The translations under genes and the position numbers were made by a program. Below, piece by piece: positions 10,404-16,892 of a stretch of 35,637 nt of DNA (its first letter is position 1; each line of letters opens with the position of its first letter). The stretch covers positions 1-35,637 of the forward strand of contig JBBWZQ010000286.1 of the NCBI GenBank assembly GCA_039649115.1. The letters run 5' to 3'. A model generated the notes under the pieces. It did no database searches, had not been told where the DNA came from, and was given only the letters and a program-made list of their open reading frames with translations. Source of the DNA: DATEJJ01 sp039649115. Lineage in GTDB: Bacteria > Actinomycetota > Actinomycetes > Mycobacteriales > Micromonosporaceae.

Positions 10404-11135
10404 ATGCTCACCCTGCTCCCCGCCGTCGACGTCACACAGGGTCAGGCGGTACGCCTGGTCCACGGCGAGGCCGGCACGGAGACCGGCTACGGCGACCCGC
10501 TGGAGGCGGCGCTGCGGTGGCAGGATGACGGTGCCGAGTGGGTACACCTGGTCGACCTGGACGCGGCGTTCGGCCGGGGCTCCAACGCGCGCCTGCTGGC
10601 CGACGTGATCCGCCGGCTGGACGTCGCGGTGGAGCTGTCCGGCGGCATCCGCGACGACGGGTCGCTGCGTGCGGCGCTGTCGACCGGTGCCGCACGGGTC
10701 AACGTCGGTACCGCCGCGCTGGAGGACCCGGTGTGGTGCGACCGGATCGCCGGCGAGTACGGGGACCGGGTGGCGATCGGGCTGGACGTGCGCGGGTACA
10801 CGCTCGCGGCGCGCGGCTGGACGCGGGACGGCGGCGACCTGTTCGAGGTGCTGGCGCGGCTGGACAAGGCGGGCTGCGCGCGGTACGTGGTGACCGACAT
10901 CCGGCGCGACGGCACCCTCACCGGGCCCAACCTCGACCTGCTGCGCGAGGTCTGCGCGCGCACCCCGGCGCCGGTCATCGCGAGCGGGGGAGTGTCCAAC
11001 CTGGACGACCTGCGGGCACTGTCCACTCTGGAGTCCGTGGGCGTCGAGGGCGTGATCGCGGGGAAGGCGCTCTACGCGGGCGCCTTCACGGTGGCGGAGG
11101 CGCTCGCCGTGCTCCGGGAGGGGCAGGCGCGATGA
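10404..11135 (+). CDS. priA: Bifunctional phosphoribosyl isomerase A (HisA/TrpF)
   Basis: This 243-residue (beta-alpha)8-barrel isomerase acts on ProFAR in histidine synthesis and, in actinobacteria, also on phosphoribosyl anthranilate in tryptophan synthesis. The catalytic Asp9 is in LPAVDV, the second catalytic Asp in VVTDIRRDG, and phosphate-binding loops are ELSGGIRDD and IASGGVSN. The ARGWTRDGGD segment carries the Arg and Trp linked to dual specificity in PriA. ATG 10404 has CTGGAGG just upstream. It overlaps the next gene by four bases (ATGA). Whether a separate trpF exists elsewhere cannot be seen here. Confidence 0.93.
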   Translation: MLTLLPAVDVTQGQAVRLVHGEAGTETGYGDPLEAALRWQDDGAEWVHLVDLDAAFGRGSNARLLADVIRRLDVAVELSGGIRDDGSLRAALSTGAARVNVGTAALEDPVWCDRIAGEYGDRVAIGLDVRGYTLAARGWTRDGGDLFEVLARLDKAGCARYVVTDIRRDGTLTGPNLDLLREVCARTPAPVIASGGVSNLDDLRALSTLESVGVEGVIAGKALYAGAFTVAEALAVLREGQAR

Positions 11136-11497
11136 CACCCGGTCCGTGGGAGGATCGGTTCGGGTACTCCCGGGTCGTGACCGCGGGCCCGTTCGTGCTC
11201 ACCGCGGGCTGCACGTCCACTGTGGACGGTACGGTGACCCACGTGGGCGACGCGGCCGGGCAGGCCCGGGAGGCGTTCCGGATCGCCGTGGCCGCGCTGG
11301 CGGAGGCCGGTGCCGAGGTGCGGGACGTGGTGCGCACCCGCATGTACGTGGTGCGCGCGGCGGACGCGGATGCGGTCGGGCTGGCGCACGGCGCGGTGTT
11401 CGGCGCGGTACGCCCGGCGGCGACCATGGTGTTCGTCGCCGGCCTGCTGCACCCCGATCACCTCGTGGAGGTGGAAGTGGAGGCGTACCGCGGATGA
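11132..11497 (+). CDS. RidA/YjgF-family protein inside the his operon
   Basis: This 121-residue protein belongs to the RidA (YjgF/YER057c/UK114) family. It contains VVTAGPFVLTAG, AAGQAREAF, a VVRTRMYV strand and the conserved arginine in RPAATMVFVAGL, followed by HLVEVEVEAY. RidA proteins hydrolyse reactive enamine/imine intermediates such as 2-aminoacrylate and so protect PLP enzymes. This member could serve a pathway enzyme or act on an unrelated substrate. It occupies the slot between priA and hisF where Mycobacterium tuberculosis carries impA. ATGA overlaps tie it to both neighbours. Confidence 0.9.
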   Translation: MTPGPWEDRFGYSRVVTAGPFVLTAGCTSTVDGTVTHVGDAAGQAREAFRIAVAALAEAGAEVRDVVRTRMYVVRAADADAVGLAHGAVFGAVRPAATMVFVAGLLHPDHLVEVEVEAYRG

Positions 11498-12252
11498 CTG
11501 TTGCCGTGCGGGTGATTCCCTGCCTGGACGTCGACGCCGGGCGGGTGGTGAAGGGCGTGAACTTCCTCGACCTGCGCGACGCGGGCGACCCGGTCGAGCT
11601 GGCCGCGGCCTACGACGCGGCCGGCGCCGACGAGCTGACCTTCCTGGACGTCAGCGCGTCCGCCGACGGCCGGGGGACCATGCTCGACGTGGTGCGGCGC
11701 ACCGCCGAGTCGGTCTTCATCCCGCTGACCGTCGGCGGCGGCGTGCGCAGTGTGTCCGATGTGGACGTACTGCTGCGGGCCGGCGCGGACAAGGTCGGCG
11801 TGAACACCGCCGCGATCGCCCGGCCGGAGCTGATCGGCGAGATCACGGACCGGTTCGGCAGCCAGGTGCTCGTGCTGTCGGTGGATGCGCGCCGGGCCGG
11901 CACGACCAGCGGGTTCGAGGTGACCACGCACGGCGGCCGGCGGGGTGCCGGCCTGGACGCGGTGGCCTGGGCGGCGCGCGGTGCCGGGTTGGGGGCGGGC
12001 GAGATCCTGCTCAACTCGATGGACGCCGACGGCACCAAGGACGGCTTCGACCTGGAGCTGATCCGCGCGGTCCGCGCGGCGGTGTCGATCCCCGTCATCG
12101 CCTCCGGCGGCGCGGGCGAGGTCGCGCACTTCCCGCCGGCGGTGGCGGCCGGCGCGGACGCGGTGCTCGCGGCCAGCGTGTTCCACTTTGGAGAGTTGAG
12201 CATCGGCGAGGTCAAGCAGGTGCTGCGCGCGGCCGGCGCGCCGGTGCGCTGA
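11494..12252 (+). CDS. hisF: Imidazole glycerol phosphate synthase cyclase subunit
   Basis: This 252-residue (beta-alpha)8 barrel combines PRFAR with ammonia from HisH to form imidazole glycerol phosphate and AICAR. Catalytic aspartates are in IPCLDVDAG (Asp12) and NSMDADGTKDG. Phosphate-binding glycine loops are LTVGGGVRS and IASGGAGE. The ATG overlaps the ridA-like stop (ATGA), and its stop overlaps the start of the downstream cupin gene (TGATG). Length is normal. Confidence 0.97.
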   Translation: MTVAVRVIPCLDVDAGRVVKGVNFLDLRDAGDPVELAAAYDAAGADELTFLDVSASADGRGTMLDVVRRTAESVFIPLTVGGGVRSVSDVDVLLRAGADKVGVNTAAIARPELIGEITDRFGSQVLVLSVDARRAGTTSGFEVTTHGGRRGAGLDAVAWAARGAGLGAGEILLNSMDADGTKDGFDLELIRAVRAAVSIPVIASGGAGEVAHFPPAVAAGADAVLAASVFHFGELSIGEVKQVLRAAGAPVR

Positions 12253-12686
12253 TGCGGGCCGACGACCGGCACGGCGCGGCGCCGGACACGTTGCCGGTGG
12301 ACGAGGCCACGCCGGTGGTGGCACCGGACGGCTCGGTGTTGCGGCCGCTGTGCCGCCTCGCCGGCGCGGGCAGCTTCTCCGAGTTCACACTGCGCCCGGG
12401 CCAGGTGTCCGGCGCGGTGTCGCACGCGACCGTGCAGGAGATCTGGTACGTCGTCGCCGGGAGCGGCCAGATCTGGCGGCGGCACGCGGGTCGGGAGACC
12501 ATCACGGCGCTGCGTCCGGGTCTGTGCCTGACGATCCCGCTCGGCACCGCCTTCCAGTTCCGCGCGGATCCCGCGAGCGAGCCGCTGCGGCTGGTGGCGG
12601 CCACCATGCCACCCTGGCCGGCGCAGGACGCGGCCGAGGCCCGGGCCGAGCGCGGCCCCTGGACGCCCACCGTCAAGCCCGCGTAG
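12252..12686 (+). CDS. Cupin-domain protein
   Basis: This 144-residue protein has a single small cupin barrel: SEFTLRPGQVSGAVSHATVQEIWYV is followed by GSGQIWRR, and LRPGLCLTIPLGTAFQF forms the second motif. It resembles sugar-isomerase-like or metal-binding cupins, though only part of the usual histidine set is obvious (the His in SHATVQE). The substrate is unknown. Its ATG overlaps the hisF stop (TGATG), so it is the last gene of the his transcript. A nested hairpin follows within ten bases of the stop codon. Confidence 0.85.
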   Translation: MRADDRHGAAPDTLPVDEATPVVAPDGSVLRPLCRLAGAGSFSEFTLRPGQVSGAVSHATVQEIWYVVAGSGQIWRRHAGRETITALRPGLCLTIPLGTAFQFRADPASEPLRLVAATMPPWPAQDAAEARAERGPWTPTVKPA

Positions 12687-12693
12687 CACCACC

Positions 12694-12771
12694 CGGTGAT
12701 CATGTCCGGGCGAAATCTTGGCGAAAAGGCGCCCAGATTCCGTATCGGCCTCCGCGCGTAGATGATCACCG
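12694..12771. terminator. Nested inverted repeats between convergent genes, probable bidirectional terminator
   Basis: An outer perfect 10-bp inverted repeat (CGGTGATCAT at 12694-12703, ATGATCACCG at 12762-12771) encloses an inner hairpin with arms AATCTTGGCG at 12714-12723 and CGCCCAGATT at 12730-12739 (one mismatch, six-base loop). The element lies between the cupin gene and the convergent CAP-domain gene. Termination in both directions is the simplest role; there is no long T-run. Confidence 0.6.
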
Positions 12772-12802
12772 CAGGCCGGCCGGCAGCCGGAGGGGCGGCG
12801 AC

Positions 12803-13549
12803 TCAGCGGGGCGAGGCGAAGTCCTGGGTCCAGTACGGCGTGTGCCGGGAGTCGTACGCGAGGCCCACCCCGATGTTGCGGAACCCGCAGTTGAGGATGT
12901 TGGCACGGTGGCCCGAGCTGTTCATCCAGGCCTGCATCACGTCGGCCGGGGTGCGCTGCCCGGCGGCGATGTTCTCACCCATCGACGACCATCGGTACCC
13001 GGCGTTGCTGACGCGCTGCGCCGCCGTCACGCCGGAGGGTGTGGTGTGGTCGAAGTAGCCCCTGGCCGCCATGTCGGCCGAGTGGGCGCGGGCGGCGCTG
13101 GCCAGCCTGCTGTCCCGGGTCAGGGCGGCGCAGCCCGCCTTTGCCCGCTGCTGGTTGACCAGGGTGAGCACCGCCGCCTCGTCGGCGGTGACGCCCGTGC
13201 CGGGCGGGCTGGGGCTGGCCTTCGGCGCGGTGCCGGGCCGGCTGGTGCGCGGCGCGGCGGGGGAGCGGGACGCCGCCCCCGGGGCCGTGGCGGACGCGGC
13301 CGGCGCCGCGCCGGCCGGCGATGTTCCGGGGGTACCGGAGGCCAGCCGCGAGTTCGGCGCGAGGTCCTGCGCGTTCACCGAGTCGGTGCGGGTCACCGGG
13401 GCGAACATGGAGACCACGAACAGCGCTCCGGACAGCGCGAGCAGGCCGGCGACGGCCACGAACACGGCGAGCAGGCCCCACCGAGCGTGACGACGCGGTG
13501 CGCGGCGGCGGCCCTGCTGATGACGGCTGTCCGCGGGGTACGCAGGCAC
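12803..13549 (-). CDS. CAP-domain (SCP/PR-1-like) protein, membrane-anchored or secreted
   Basis: This protein of about 248 residues has a short basic head, a membrane helix (about residues 25-49), a long Ala/Pro/Ser/Thr-rich linker to about residue 120, and a C-terminal CAP domain. Domain motifs are LTLVNQQRAKAG, HSADMAARGYFDH, GENIAAGQ and SSGHRANILN, including the cavity histidines and glutamate of the family. Bacterial CAP proteins of this YkwD type act outside the cell; substrates are generally unknown. The GTG start at 13549 is chosen because TACGCT sits six bases before it and longer starts would run into the toxin gene. It is convergent with the his operon. Confidence 0.88.
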   Translation of the reverse strand: MPAYPADSRHQQGRRRAPRRHARWGLLAVFVAVAGLLALSGALFVVSMFAPVTRTDSVNAQDLAPNSRLASGTPGTSPAGAAPAASATAPGAASRSPAAPRTSRPGTAPKASPSPPGTGVTADEAAVLTLVNQQRAKAGCAALTRDSRLASAARAHSADMAARGYFDHTTPSGVTAAQRVSNAGYRWSSMGENIAAGQRTPADVMQAWMNSSGHRANILNCGFRNIGVGLAYDSRHTPYWTQDFASPR

Positions 13550-13555
13550 CGGCGC

Positions 13556-13561
13556 AGCGTA
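13556..13561 (-). promoter_or_regulatory. -10 box (TACGCT) for the CAP-domain gene
   Basis: TACGCT on the minus strand fits TANNNT and lies six bases before the GTG at 13549. It supports both a leaderless transcript and this choice of start. Confidence 0.45.
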
Positions 13562-13601
13562 CCGTACCTCGCCGCGGGCCGGACCCGGTCGTGGTCGCCC
13601 G

Positions 13602-14000
13602 TCAGTGCGGCGCGGCGGTCGGCAGGCCGGCGGCGCGCACGGCCGCCAGCAGCCGGCGGTCATAGGTGACGAAGTCGGTCAGGCCGGCGCCGAGGCTCCG
13701 CGCGGTCGCCAGGTGGATCGCGTCGAGGCTGCGCAGGCCCGGACCGGCCAACCGGCCGGCGGCGTCGAGCAGCTCGTCGCCGACCGAGATGGTGATCACG
13801 GAGGCCAGCAGCCGGTCGGCGGTGTGCTGCTGCCGGACGGTGGCGCCGATGCTGGCCAGCGCGCGTCGCAGCTCGGTGCGCACCAGGGCGCTCGCCACGT
13901 GGCGGACATCGGCGTGGCCCCGCAGGTATCCGCCGAGGGCGGCGCTTTCCGGGGCCGGCATCACCAGCTTGACCAGGGCGCACGAGTCGAGGTAGATCAC
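13602..14000 (-). CDS. PIN-domain ribonuclease toxin (VapC-like)
   Basis: This 132-residue PIN-domain protein has four conserved acidic positions: Asp5 in IYLDSCALVKL, Glu43 in RTELRRAL, Asp93 in SLDAIHLATA and Asp114 in VTYDRRLL. Toxins of this family are magnesium-dependent endoribonucleases that cut tRNA or rRNA; the target here is unknown. The GTG start overlaps the antitoxin stop by four bases (GTGA), the usual antitoxin-first order. The catalytic set looks intact, so it is probably active. Confidence 0.9.
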   Translation of the reverse strand: MIYLDSCALVKLVMPAPESAALGGYLRGHADVRHVASALVRTELRRALASIGATVRQQHTADRLLASVITISVGDELLDAAGRLAGPGLRSLDAIHLATARSLGAGLTDFVTYDRRLLAAVRAAGLPTAAPH

Positions 14001-14293
14001 CGATCGGCGTCCGCGTCGCGCAGCGCGACGAGGGCGTCGGAGAGGCGGTTGGAGGGGGTGCCCCGGGGTGTCGGCCAGCCGGCGAGGCCGCCCATCCGGT
14101 CCCCGGCCGGGTCGACCGCTCCGCTGTCCACCAGCTCTTCCCAGGCGGCCTGCTCGGGATCGGGCGGGCAGAGCACGGCGACCAGCCGCCCGTTGCGGGT
14201 GATCTCCACCCGGCGGCCCGCCTGGACCTCCGCGATCAGCTCGCTGGCATGTTGCTGCAGGCGCCGGATCGGTACCCGCACCGGCTCGGTCAT
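13997..14293 (-). CDS. Phd/YefM-type antitoxin
   Basis: This 98-residue protein has an N-terminal Phd/YefM fold: VPIRRLQQHASELIAEVQAG, then RRVEITRNGRLVAVLCP, which dimerises and binds DNA. The C-terminal half (about 50-98) is acidic and proline-rich and would wrap around the toxin. The ATG at 14293 is preceded by TACCAT at six bases, implying leaderless transcription. A longer in-frame opening to 14428 exists, but it runs across the divergent hexosaminidase start and is not expected to be used. It forms one operon with the PIN toxin and probably represses it. Confidence 0.88.
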   Translation of the reverse strand: MTEPVRVPIRRLQQHASELIAEVQAGRRVEITRNGRLVAVLCPPDPEQAAWEELVDSGAVDPAGDRMGGLAGWPTPRGTPSNRLSDALVALRDADADR

Positions 14294-14299
14294 CCGTCC

Positions 14300-14305
14300 A
14301 TGGTA
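14300..14305 (-). promoter_or_regulatory. -10 box (TACCAT) for the toxin-antitoxin operon
   Basis: TACCAT on the minus strand fits TANNNT, six bases before the antitoxin ATG at 14293. Confidence 0.45.
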
Positions 14306-14346
14306 GGCCCGGCGTGCGTCACACAGCCAGGTCGTGCGGCGGGACG

Positions 14347-14352
14347 TACGCT
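14347..14352 (+). promoter_or_regulatory. -10 box (TACGCT) for the GH20 gene
   Basis: TACGCT fits TANNNT, six bases before the GTG at 14359. The divergent antitoxin box lies only about 45 bases away, so both promoters share one short intergenic region. Confidence 0.45.
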
Positions 14353-14358
14353 GTGGGC

Positions 14359-15816
14359 GTGGCCGACCTTGACCTGGTACCCAGGCCCACCTCCCTGCGC
14401 GTGCTGGCGGGCCGGTACGCGCTGACACCGGAGACGCCGCTGCGCGCTCCCGGGTCGATCGCGGCCCTGGTGCGTGCGGTGCTGCGTCCGTTCCCGCCGG
14501 CCGGCGGCGACGGACCCGGGCTCACCTTCACCCTGGTCGACGACCCGGAGCTGGGTGCCGAAGGGTACCGGCTGGCGGTCAGCACCGGGGGCGTCCAGGC
14601 GACGGGCAGCGACGCGGGCCTGCGCTGGGCGGTGCAGACGCTGCGCCAGATGCTGCCACCGACCCTGGATGACGCACGCTGGTCGATTCCGTGCGTCGAG
14701 ATCGTCGACATCCCCCGGTACCCGTGGCGGGGCAGCCTGCTCGACGTGGCCCGGTGGTACCACCGGGTGGAGTTCCTGTACCGCTACGTCGACCTGATGG
14801 CCATGCACAAGCTCAACACCCTGCACCTGCACCTGACCGACGACCAGGGCTGGCGGTTCGAGGTGCGGCGCTATCCGCGGCTGACGGAGGTGGGCGGGTA
14901 CCGGCGCGAGTCCAACCGCGGGCACGCCCGGCACCGGCGCTTCGACGGCACCCCGCACGGCGGCTGGTACTCGCAGGCACAACTGCGGGATCTCGTCGGG
15001 TACGCGGCCCGGCGCGGGGTGCGGGTCATGCCGGAGATCGACGTGCCGGGCCACATGCAGGCCGCCATCGCCGCGTATCCGGAGTTGGGCAACGAGCCCG
15101 GCCGGCAGTTGGAGGTGCGCACCTCGTGGGGCATCTCCAGCCACATCCTCAACGTCTCCGACGCCACCGTGCGCTTCGTCAAGGACGTGCTGGACGAGGT
15201 GGTCGAGGTCTTCCCGTTCGAGCTGGTGCACCTGGGCGGCGACGAGGTGCCGCCGGACGAGTGGGCGGGCAGCCGGGTGGCCGCGCGGCGGGTCCGGTCC
15301 ACCGGTCTGTCCAGAGTGGACGATCTGGTGGGCTGGTGGGCCACCGAGCTGGCCACCCACCTGGCCGGGCACGGCCGGCGGGTGGCGGTCTGGGACGAGG
15401 TGCTCGAGTACGAGCCGCCGCCCGGCGCGGTCATCTTCGCGTGGCGGGACGAGAGCCGCGTGGTGGCCGCGCGCAAGGCGGGCTTCGAGGTGGTGGCGGT
15501 ACCGCAGGAGTACGCGTACCTGGACTGGGCCGAGTCGGACCGGCCGGACGAGCCGCTCGCCATCAACGGCACACTCCCGCTGTCCCGGGTCTACGGCTAC
15601 CAGCCGGGCGACGTGTACGGCGTCCAGGGCCAGGTGTGGACCGAGTACCTGCCCACGCCGGACCTGGTGGAATGGCGGGCGTTTCCGCGGCTCGTCGCGC
15701 TGGCCGAGGTGGGCTGGTCGGCGCAGCGCGAGCCGTTCACCGGCTTCCGGGAGCGGCTGCGCGGCCACCTGCGCCGCCTCGACGCGCTGCGCGTCCACTA
15801 CCGCCCGTTGGACTGA
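14359..15816 (+). CDS. Beta-N-acetylhexosaminidase, glycoside hydrolase family 20
   Basis: This protein of about 485 residues removes terminal N-acetylhexosamine from chitin-, peptidoglycan- or glycan-derived oligosaccharides. It has a small N-terminal alpha/beta domain (to about residue 115) and a GH20 barrel beginning YPWRGSLLDVARWY. LHLHLTDDQGWRFE and MPEIDVPGHMQAAI follow, then the catalytic Asp295-Glu296 pair in HLGGDEVPPDEW. VYGVQGQVWTEY is near the C-terminal end. No signal peptide is visible, so it is probably cytoplasmic. The GTG at 14359 is preferred over an earlier GTG at 14353 because of the -10 spacing. Confidence 0.92.
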   Translation: MADLDLVPRPTSLRVLAGRYALTPETPLRAPGSIAALVRAVLRPFPPAGGDGPGLTFTLVDDPELGAEGYRLAVSTGGVQATGSDAGLRWAVQTLRQMLPPTLDDARWSIPCVEIVDIPRYPWRGSLLDVARWYHRVEFLYRYVDLMAMHKLNTLHLHLTDDQGWRFEVRRYPRLTEVGGYRRESNRGHARHRRFDGTPHGGWYSQAQLRDLVGYAARRGVRVMPEIDVPGHMQAAIAAYPELGNEPGRQLEVRTSWGISSHILNVSDATVRFVKDVLDEVVEVFPFELVHLGGDEVPPDEWAGSRVAARRVRSTGLSRVDDLVGWWATELATHLAGHGRRVAVWDEVLEYEPPPGAVIFAWRDESRVVAARKAGFEVVAVPQEYAYLDWAESDRPDEPLAINGTLPLSRVYGYQPGDVYGVQGQVWTEYLPTPDLVEWRAFPRLVALAEVGWSAQREPFTGFRERLRGHLRRLDALRVHYRPLD

Positions 15817-15904
15817 CCGGGCCTGCCCTCGCTTCGCTCGGTCAGGCCGTGCTGACGGGGCCTGCCCTCGTGGCCCTCGCTTCGCTCGGTGCGCTCGGTC
15901 AGGC
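15814..15904. repeat. Duplicated hairpin element between convergent genes, probable terminator region
   Basis: Two related units lie at 15814-15847 and 15853-15904. Both start TGAC(C/G)GGGCCTGCCCTCG, both contain CCTCGCTTCGCTCGGT and both end GGTCAGGC; the second is expanded internally. Each can fold with GCCTG and CAGGC arms around a CTTCG-type loop. The element sits between the GH20 gene and lysR, overlapping both stop codons, and may end transcription from both sides. Confidence 0.6.
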
Positions 15905-16819
15905 GGCACTCAGGATCGGGCCGCGGTGCGTCCGGGCCTGCCAGGCGGCGCGCAGCGCCTCGACCACCGCGCCGATCGCGGGTCGCGCCTGTGCCGCGCT
16001 GCGCCACGCGATCGTCACCCGGCGGGTGGGCTCCGGCGTGACCGGCAGCGCCAGCACGCCGTCCGGCAGGCGGGTGCGCGCCAGCCGCGGGATGAGGGCC
16101 ACCCCGAGTCCCTCGCTGATCAGCGTCAGCTGGCTCTCGAACTCCGCCACCAGGAAACGCGGCCGCACCCCGGGGAGCACCCGGGTCAGCCAGTCGTGAC
16201 AGATCGTTCCGGGTACCGACGCGATCCAGCGCTCCTCGTCCAGGCCGGCCAGCGCGACCGGCGACGGGTGGCGCGCGAGCCGGTGCCCGGCCGGTACGAC
16301 CAGGTCGGCGACGTCCAGCCCGAGCGGCGTGGCCGAGACGCCGATCGGGAAGCGCACCGTGACCTCGGGCCAGTCGTCCACCAGAGCCAGGTCGATCTCG
16401 CCGCGGTCCACCAGGTCCAGGCTGATCCGCGGATCCGACTCCAGCAGCTCCGGTTCGAGCAGCGGGTGCTCGGTGGCCAGCCGGCGCAGCGCGTGCGGCA
16501 GCAGGCCCCGGCAGGCGGTCGGGAACGACGCGATGGTCAGCCGGCCGCAGACCGTCTCCTGGTGCGCCGCGAGCGCCGCCTCGGCCTCCTCCAGCGCGGC
16601 CAGGATCCGCCCCGCGTGCTCGGCGAGGACCCGGCCCGCCTCGGTCAGCCGCAGCCGCCGGCCGTCCTTCTCCACCAGCGTGCTGCCGATCTCCCGGTCC
16701 AGCTTCGTCAGGTGCTGGGAGATCGCCGACGGCGTGCAGTGCAGGGACTGCGCCGCCGCGGTCACCGTCCCGTACCGGGCCACGGCGCGCAGCGCCCGCA
16801 GCCGACCGAGCTCAATCAT
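15899..16819 (-). CDS. LysR-family transcriptional regulator
   Basis: This 306-residue regulator has an N-terminal winged helix-turn-helix (residues about 4-62: RLRALRAVARYGTVTAAAQ, then TPSAISQHLTKLDREIG) and a C-terminal substrate-binding-like effector domain starting near RLTIASFPTA. It is divergent from the EamA-type exporter gene, with 73 bases between starts. That is the classic arrangement for a LysR protein controlling its neighbour, so it probably responds to an exported metabolite such as a cysteine-pathway intermediate. That link is inferred from context. TAGGAT lies six bases before its ATG. The stop codon overlaps the repeat element downstream. Confidence 0.92.
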   Translation of the reverse strand: MIELGRLRALRAVARYGTVTAAAQSLHCTPSAISQHLTKLDREIGSTLVEKDGRRLRLTEAGRVLAEHAGRILAALEEAEAALAAHQETVCGRLTIASFPTACRGLLPHALRRLATEHPLLEPELLESDPRISLDLVDRGEIDLALVDDWPEVTVRFPIGVSATPLGLDVADLVVPAGHRLARHPSPVALAGLDEERWIASVPGTICHDWLTRVLPGVRPRFLVAEFESQLTLISEGLGVALIPRLARTRLPDGVLALPVTPEPTRRVTIAWRSAAQARPAIGAVVEALRAAWQARTHRGPILSAA

Positions 16820-16825
16820 GCAGCC

Positions 16826-16831
16826 ATCCTA
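16826..16831 (-). promoter_or_regulatory. -10 box (TAGGAT) for lysR
   Basis: TAGGAT on the minus strand fits TANNNT, six bases before the ATG at 16819. The surrounding 16826-16870 stretch is noticeably A/T-richer than the genes and is the likely place for a LysR operator, but I could not define a clear site. Confidence 0.45.
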
Positions 16832-16892
16832 AAACGTCCGTACAGAAGTATTCGATAGTGCTAAAAGATTGCGCCGGCCGAGGATTCCAGGC

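Noticed and set aside
8845..10972. TGTCCA-containing words considered as DnaA boxes and a second origin.
   Set aside because: The words are spread inside coding genes, near-palindromic rather than directional, and lack an AT-rich unwinding region.
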